NCBI GenBank assembly: GCA_038182865.1
Contig: CP116226.1
Location: 1,860,001 to 1,924,000, forward strand
Direction: 5' to 3'
DNA length: 64,000 nt
From: Microbacterium enclense
GTDB taxonomy: Bacteria; Actinomycetota; Actinomycetes; Actinomycetales; Microbacteriaceae
Shown here: positions 59,517-64,000 of the stretch, in pieces
Position numbering within the stretch: position 1 is the stretch's first letter
Layout of the letters: each line of letters opens with the position of its first letter
Notes under the pieces: generated by a model
The model's input: only the letters and a program-made list of their open reading frames with translations
Database searches by the model: none
Told to the model about the DNA's origin: nothing
Translations under genes and position numbers: made by a program

Positions 59517-60161
59517 GTGAGACACAACGTCGATTACTCCCTCGACGACCCCGAAGCCGTCCGCGCTCTCGTGCGGGAGAACCCGTGGGCGACCCTCGTC
59601 AGCCACGTGCCGGGGCGGGGGCTCGTGGCTTCCCATTACCCCGTGCTCGTCGACGACACCTCCGAGGACCTGGTGCTGCTCAGCCACGTCGGCCGCCCCG
59701 ACGAGGCGCTGCACGAGCTCGGTGCGCACGAGGTCATGGTGGTCGTGTACGGACCGAGCGGCTACATCTCGCCGGGCTGGTACGACGTGTCTCCGGCGGT
59801 GCCGACGTGGAACTTCGTCGTCGCGCACCTGTCCGGCACCCCCGAGCTGCTCGACGACCCCGAGAACCTCGCGGTCCTCGACCGGCTGGTGGCCCACTTC
59901 GAGGCGCCCCTGCCGAATCCCTTCTTGATGAACCGCACCCTCGAGAACACCGCGTACGCCGAGCGGATCGTGCACGGCACGGTCGGGTTCCGGCTCCCGG
60001 TGACGCGCCTCGAGGCCAAGCAGAAGCTCAGCCAGGACAAGCCCGATGCCGTCGTCGACCGCATCGTGGCGGCGCTGCGCGCTCCCGGCCCCTACACCAA
60101 CCCGGCCCTGGCCGAACGGATGGATGCCATCCGCCCCCGAAAGGAACGAGAAGAACGATGA
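59517..60161 (+). CDS. PaiB-family FMN-binding protein
   Basis: A 214-residue split-barrel flavin-binding protein of the PaiB family, called transcriptional regulators but lacking an HTH. Hallmarks: ATLVSHVPGRGLVASHYPVL, SPGWYDVSPAVPTWNF and FRLPVTRLEAKQKLSQDKP. GTG start ten bases after the oxidase stop; the end overlaps the next ATG (ATGA). In this context an oxidoreductase or chaperone role is as likely as regulation. Confidence 0.85.
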   Translation: MRHNVDYSLDDPEAVRALVRENPWATLVSHVPGRGLVASHYPVLVDDTSEDLVLLSHVGRPDEALHELGAHEVMVVVYGPSGYISPGWYDVSPAVPTWNFVVAHLSGTPELLDDPENLAVLDRLVAHFEAPLPNPFLMNRTLENTAYAERIVHGTVGFRLPVTRLEAKQKLSQDKPDAVVDRIVAALRAPGPYTNPALAERMDAIRPRKEREER

Positions 60162-61186
60162 CCGGATTCGTCGGCGTGGATGCCATGGTGCGCTGGGTCG
60201 CGGCACACGGGGCCGAGCGGGTGATGACCGACATGGTCGGCTACCTGGAGGAGGACTACCGTCGGTGGCCGTCGTTCGACAAGGTCGAGCGCATGGCGAG
60301 TCACACCCCGTTCGGGGTCATCGAGCTCATGCCGATCAGCGATCCCGACACCTACGCCTTCAAGTACGTGAACGGCCACCCGTTCAACCCCGGTCGCGGC
60401 TACCAGACGGTGACCGCGTTCGGGGTGCTGGCCGACGTGCACAACGGCTACCCCGTGTTCCTGTCGGAGATGACACTGCTGACGGCGCTGCGCACGGCGG
60501 CGACGTCGGCGATGGTGGCGCGCCGGCTCGCGCGGCCCGACTCCGCGACGATGGCCATGATCGGCGCCGGGAGCCAGGCCGAGTTCCAAGCCCTCGCCTT
60601 CCGCGGCGTCCTCGGGGTCGACCGGCTGCGCGTCTTCGACGTCGACCCCGCGGCGACCGCGAAGCTCCGGCGCAACCTGGCGCCCCTCGGCTTCGACATC
60701 GTCGTGTGCGACTCCGCGGCCGAGGCCGCACGGGGCGCCGACATCGTCACGACGTGCACCGCCGACAAGACGGCGGCGACCGTGCTGGGCGATGCGGACG
60801 TGGCATCCGGAATGCACGTCAACGCCATCGGGGGCGACTGTCCCGGAAAGACCGAGCTCGATCCCGCGATCCTCTCGCGCGGCCCGGTGTTCGTGGAGTA
60901 CACCCCGCAGACCCGCATCGAAGGCGAGATCCAGCGCGTCGCCGCTGACTTCCCGGTGACCGAGTTCTGGGAGGTGCTCACCGGTCGTGCCGCCGGTCGC
61001 ACCTCCGACGAGCAGGTGACGGTGTTCGGCTCCGTCGGGTTCGCGATCGAGGACTTCTCGGCGTTGCGGTTCCTCCGCGACAGCGTCGCGGGCACCGAGC
61101 TCGCGCTCGAGATCGACCTCGTGGCCGCCCCCGATGACCCGAAAGACCTCTTCGGTCTCGTCGGCTCCCCGGTGCCGGCGCTGTGA
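60158..61186 (+). CDS. Ornithine cyclodeaminase/mu-crystallin-family protein
   Basis: A 342-residue NAD(P)-binding enzyme. The Rossmann motif MIGAGSQAEFQALAF is near residue 130; an AIGGDCPGKTELDPAIL segment and the family Asp (GGDCPGKTEL) match ornithine cyclodeaminases rather than ketimine reductases. In this operon it may cyclise or reduce an amine-derived imine. ATG overlaps the paiB stop; the end overlaps the amidohydrolase GTG. Confidence 0.85.
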   Translation: MTGFVGVDAMVRWVAAHGAERVMTDMVGYLEEDYRRWPSFDKVERMASHTPFGVIELMPISDPDTYAFKYVNGHPFNPGRGYQTVTAFGVLADVHNGYPVFLSEMTLLTALRTAATSAMVARRLARPDSATMAMIGAGSQAEFQALAFRGVLGVDRLRVFDVDPAATAKLRRNLAPLGFDIVVCDSAAEAARGADIVTTCTADKTAATVLGDADVASGMHVNAIGGDCPGKTELDPAILSRGPVFVEYTPQTRIEGEIQRVAADFPVTEFWEVLTGRAAGRTSDEQVTVFGSVGFAIEDFSALRFLRDSVAGTELALEIDLVAAPDDPKDLFGLVGSPVPAL

Positions 61187-62643
61187 GCGTGCTCACCCTG
61201 CGCGCCGCTCGGCCCTTCGGCGGGGAGCCGGTCGACGTCGTCGTCCGCGACGGGCTGATCGCCGCGATCGTTCCGGCCCGGACGGCCGCGGAAGGCGAGG
61301 TGCTCGATCTCGACGGTCGATGGATCGGGCCCGGCCTGTGGGACGCGCACGTGCACTTCACGCAGTGGGTCATCTCGAGCCGCCGCGTCGACGTCGGCGG
61401 CACCGCGAGCCCCGACGAGGTCGTGGATGCCGTCCGCCGGGCGCTCGCCACGGGGGCGCCGCGCACCGACGGCGTGCTCGTCGGGTACGGCTATCGCGAC
61501 GGTCTGTGGACCACACCGACCTCGCTCGGCGCGCTCGATGACGCGTTCCCCGACGACCCGGTGGTGCTCGTCAGCGGCGACCTCCATGCCGGGTGGATGA
61601 ACTCCCGCGGTGCCGAACGGCTCGGTCTGCGGCCTGATGCGAGCGGTGTCGTCGCGGAGGTCGAGTGGATCGCCGCGCTCCAACGCTTCCAGCAGGCGGC
61701 ATCCCTTCCGGTGGAGGCGTACGGCGAGGTGGCGGAGGCCGCGGCCCGGCGCGGGATCGTCGGGATCGTCGACTACGAGAACGTGCCCAACTTCCTCGAG
61801 TGGCCCGAGCGGGTCGCCGCCGGGGTCCGGTCGCTGCGCGTCGACGCCTCGGTGTGGCCGGACCGGCTCGACGAGGCTCTCGCGGCGCGGCTCCGCACCG
61901 GCGACCCGCTCGACCCCGACGGACTGGTCACGATGGGGCGTCTCAAGGTGGTCGTGGACGGATCGCTGAACACCCGCACGGCGTGGTGCTGGGATCCCTA
62001 CCCGGGAGCGGACGCGGACGCCGAACACGGGTGCGGCGTGCAGAGCGTTCCGGTCGGCGAGCTGCGCCGCCTGCTGGTGCGGGCGGAGGAGGGCGGCATC
62101 CTGCCCGCCGTCCATGCGATCGGCGACCGCGCGAACACCGAGGTCATCGAGGTCTTCGAAGAACTCGGGATGCCGGGGATCATCGAACACGCCCAGCTCG
62201 TGCGCGACGAGGACTTCTCGCGCTTCCGCAGGGCCGGTCTCATCGCGAGCGTTCAGCCCGAGCACGCGATGGACGATCGGGACATCGCCGACCTGCACTG
62301 GGCCGGTCGCACGGCGCGAGCCTTCGCCTTCGGCTCGCTGCACCGCTCGGGAGCCGCGCTGCGGCTGGGCTCCGATGCCCCCGTCGCCCCGCTCGACCCG
62401 TGGCACGCGATCGCCTCGGCGACGGCGCGCAGTCGCGGCGACCGCGAGGCATGGCATCCGGAACAGCGCCTGCCGCTGGATGTCGCGCTGGCCTCGAGCA
62501 GACGCACGACGCTGGCGGTCGGACAGCCCGCCGACCTCGTCGTCGTCGACGCCGATCCCTTCGCGTGCGACCGCGACGCCCTCCGTGCCATGCCGGTCGC
62601 CGGGACTCTGCTGGGCGGCCGGTTCACGCATCGGGCGGTCTGA
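61183..62643 (+). CDS. YtcJ-like amidohydrolase
   Basis: A 486-residue metal-dependent hydrolase of the amidohydrolase-3 (YtcJ) group. Metal motifs: GLWDAHVHFTQW (HxH), the VVVDGSLNTRTA segment, HAIGDRANTEV, IEHAQLV, and RLGSDAPVAPLDPW with the catalytic Asp. GTG overlaps the previous stop (GTGA), so it is the last gene of the operon. Probably opens an amide, lactam or imide produced by the neighbours; substrate unknown. Confidence 0.85.
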   Translation: MSVLTLRAARPFGGEPVDVVVRDGLIAAIVPARTAAEGEVLDLDGRWIGPGLWDAHVHFTQWVISSRRVDVGGTASPDEVVDAVRRALATGAPRTDGVLVGYGYRDGLWTTPTSLGALDDAFPDDPVVLVSGDLHAGWMNSRGAERLGLRPDASGVVAEVEWIAALQRFQQAASLPVEAYGEVAEAAARRGIVGIVDYENVPNFLEWPERVAAGVRSLRVDASVWPDRLDEALAARLRTGDPLDPDGLVTMGRLKVVVDGSLNTRTAWCWDPYPGADADAEHGCGVQSVPVGELRRLLVRAEEGGILPAVHAIGDRANTEVIEVFEELGMPGIIEHAQLVRDEDFSRFRRAGLIASVQPEHAMDDRDIADLHWAGRTARAFAFGSLHRSGAALRLGSDAPVAPLDPWHAIASATARSRGDREAWHPEQRLPLDVALASSRRTTLAVGQPADLVVVDADPFACDRDALRAMPVAGTLLGGRFTHRAV

Positions 62644-62797
62644 GGGCACGGCTCTTCAGCTGCCGGTGCGGAGATGGCGGCGGCTCACGCCGTCGCGGGC
62701 TCGGGCCCTCGCTGACTCGAGCCCCCGCGGGCATCGGCCCGCGCGGGGTCAGGGTCGTGCGGGTTCCATCGCCCGCGAGGGCCCTGAACCCGCCGGC

Positions 62798-63724
62798 TCA
62801 CACGTCGAGCACGAGGGACGATCCGGTTCGTGCGCGCGACACGCACGCGTACATCACACGGGCATCGTCGTCGACCGTGAGCGAGTCGCGGTGCTCCACC
62901 GCGCCGTCGAGCACGGGAACGGCGCACGAGCCGCACACACCGCGCAGGCATGAGCCGCTGAGCGGCACCCCGGCGCCCTGGAGCGACTCGAGCAGCGACC
63001 GCGTCGCGGGAACCTCGACGGTCACCCCGGAGCGGGTCGCGGTGGCCGTGAACGGCTCGTTCGGGGCGAAGGTGCGCGTGCGCGGCTCGAAACGTTCGAG
63101 GTGGATGCCGGACCCCTCCGGCAGCGTCGGAGCCAGGGCGAGCAGCGCGTCGGTGAACGACGCCGGGCCGCACGCGTACACGTCGGTGCCGGGGGCGATG
63201 CCGCCGACCGTGGCGGCGAGGTCGAGTCGTCCCTCCTCCCCGCTCACGTGCACCGTGGCGCGCTCGCCGAGAGCGGCGATCTCGTCGGCGAAGGCCACCC
63301 CGCCGCGAGAGCGGACGATGTCGATCATGCGCCAGTCGGCGCCGACGGATGCCAGGTGCCGAGCCATCGCCAGGATGGGGGTCACGCCGATGCCGGCGGC
63401 GAGCAACAGATACGCGGGCGCCTCGCCCAGCTCGAACAGGTTGCGCGGCGGCCGAACCCAGACGGTGCCGCCCTCCCGGAGGAAGGAGTGGATGTAGCGC
63501 GAGCCGCCGCGCGAGAGCTCTTCCCGGCGCACCGCGATCCGGTACGACGCCGTGTCGGCGGGGTCGCCGCACAGCGAGTACTGCCGTTCGTGCCGGGTGA
63601 TGAGCTGGAGGTCGATGTGAGCCCCGGGCTGCCACGCCGGGAGCGGGGTCGCGTCGACGCTCTGAAGGGTGACGCTGACGATGTCGGGCGTCTGCCGCGT
63701 GATGTCGCGGACCACCAGGGGCAT
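62798..63724 (-). CDS. VanB-type ferredoxin-flavin reductase
   Basis: A 308-residue electron-transfer protein of the phthalate dioxygenase reductase class: flavin domain (RQYSLCGDPADT), NAD domain (YLLLAAGIGVTPILAMAR) and C-terminal 2Fe-2S domain (SGSCLRGVCGSCAVPVLDG ... CVSRA). ATG 63724 has a GAGGG site; GTG 63745 would add seven residues. No Rieske oxygenase is visible within the window; the coupled upstream gene is a PPOX-family protein. Confidence 0.87.
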   Translation of the reverse strand: MPLVVRDITRQTPDIVSVTLQSVDATPLPAWQPGAHIDLQLITRHERQYSLCGDPADTASYRIAVRREELSRGGSRYIHSFLREGGTVWVRPPRNLFELGEAPAYLLLAAGIGVTPILAMARHLASVGADWRMIDIVRSRGGVAFADEIAALGERATVHVSGEEGRLDLAATVGGIAPGTDVYACGPASFTDALLALAPTLPEGSGIHLERFEPRTRTFAPNEPFTATATRSGVTVEVPATRSLLESLQGAGVPLSGSCLRGVCGSCAVPVLDGAVEHRDSLTVDDDARVMYACVSRARTGSSLVLDV

Positions 63725-63746
63725 CAGTCCCTCGCGGCTGCGCACC

Positions 63747-64000
63747 TCAGTACAGCGCCCGGTAAGCGCCGGACATCGCCTCGTCGATGACGTCGCCCAC
63801 GCTGGCATCCCATCCCGAGGTGCTCGCCCAGATCTGCCCGGAGCTCGGGACCTGCGTCGCGAGGTCCTGCATCTCGGCATCCCAGATCCCGCCGCGCAGC
63901 AGAGCACGTCCGCAGTGCAGGTAGACCTGCTCGATTCGCAGCACGATCGCGAGATCCGGCACCGTGTGGTCCTGCTCGAGCGAGCGCAACAGCGTCGGGT
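63747..64000 (-). CDS. PPOX-family flavoprotein, C-terminal part
   Basis: The last about 84 residues of a pyridoxamine-phosphate-oxidase-like protein, truncated at the window edge. DHTVPDLAIVLRIEQVYLHC then GRALLRGGIWD is characteristic of a mycobacterial-type PPOX subgroup. It lies 22 bases before the reductase start on the same strand and so is probably co-transcribed. The FMN-binding N-terminal half lies outside the window. Confidence 0.7.
   Translation of the reverse strand, partial: PTLLRSLEQDHTVPDLAIVLRIEQVYLHCGRALLRGGIWDAEMQDLATQVPSSGQIWASTSGWDASVGDVIDEAMSGAYRALY

Noticed and set aside
56681..59527. A 948-codon open frame on the complement across several genes
   Set aside because: It spans three well-supported genes in other frames and reads as Arg/Gly/Asp-rich low-complexity sequence.
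62700..62797. Strong bidirectional terminator between the amidohydrolase and reductase genes
   Set aside because: Several GC-rich partial stems are possible, but none is clearly preferred, so no site was called.

Overview
The window is high-GC actinobacterial chromosome and looks like Microbacterium or a close Microbacteriaceae relative. This rests on very high G+C, GTG starts, many genes with a -10 box directly abutting the start codon, a WhiB-type protein, an LCP protein, and general similarity of the proteins. The taxon is an inference. No rRNA or CRISPR array is visible.

Layout. 1-13 kb holds core genes: an EamA transporter, an AttH/CrtC-like secreted protein, pheA, a luciferase-like monooxygenase, an Asp23 protein, a photolyase, a lipid kinase, serS with a HAD phosphatase, two tandem small membrane proteins, a DUF2254 protein and tRNA-Ser(TGA). 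13-14.7 kb holds a small acidic protein and a frameshifted dehalogenase-like hydrolase. 14.8-21.3 kb is a tight five-gene operon: a GH26-like/OpgC fusion, a BcsA-like glycosyltransferase with a large helical insertion, a GAF-PP2C phosphatase, a STAS protein and an RsbW-like kinase. It reads as an exopolysaccharide synthase physically linked to a partner-switching module. An LCP gene follows.

22.9-34.3 kb is an 11.4-kb integrated element in tRNA-Ser(GCT), bounded by 25-bp direct repeats. It has an integrase, a leaderless-type repressor, an AlpA-like protein, a replication initiator with lambda-like iterons inside its own gene, a coiled-coil protein, a DUF2190 capsid-decoration protein, a tail protein, an M23 tail peptidase and an HTH-WhiB fusion. 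Terminase, portal, major capsid and tape measure are absent, so it looks like a phage satellite or a severely reduced prophage. The flank just outside attR carries two decayed genes.

35.1-45.8 kb is a catabolic cluster that looks acquired: an amidase/nitrilase, an RbsBAC-type ABC importer, two paralogous LacI regulators, an aldo/keto reductase, and a GMC oxidoreductase with a gluconate-dehydrogenase-subunit-3 partner. A LacI-type operator overlaps its promoter. 45.8-48.6 kb has a PrsW protease, a DUF808 protein and small membrane or secreted proteins. 48.6-55.9 kb is a hydroxycinnamate-to-protocatechuate locus: couLMON with the MarR regulator couR, beside vanAB with a PadR regulator. 55.9-64 kb has an alpha/beta hydrolase, a double-module IclR regulator divergent from a SolA-like oxidase/PaiB/ornithine-cyclodeaminase-like/amidohydrolase operon, then a VanB-type reductase and a partial PPOX-family gene running off the end.
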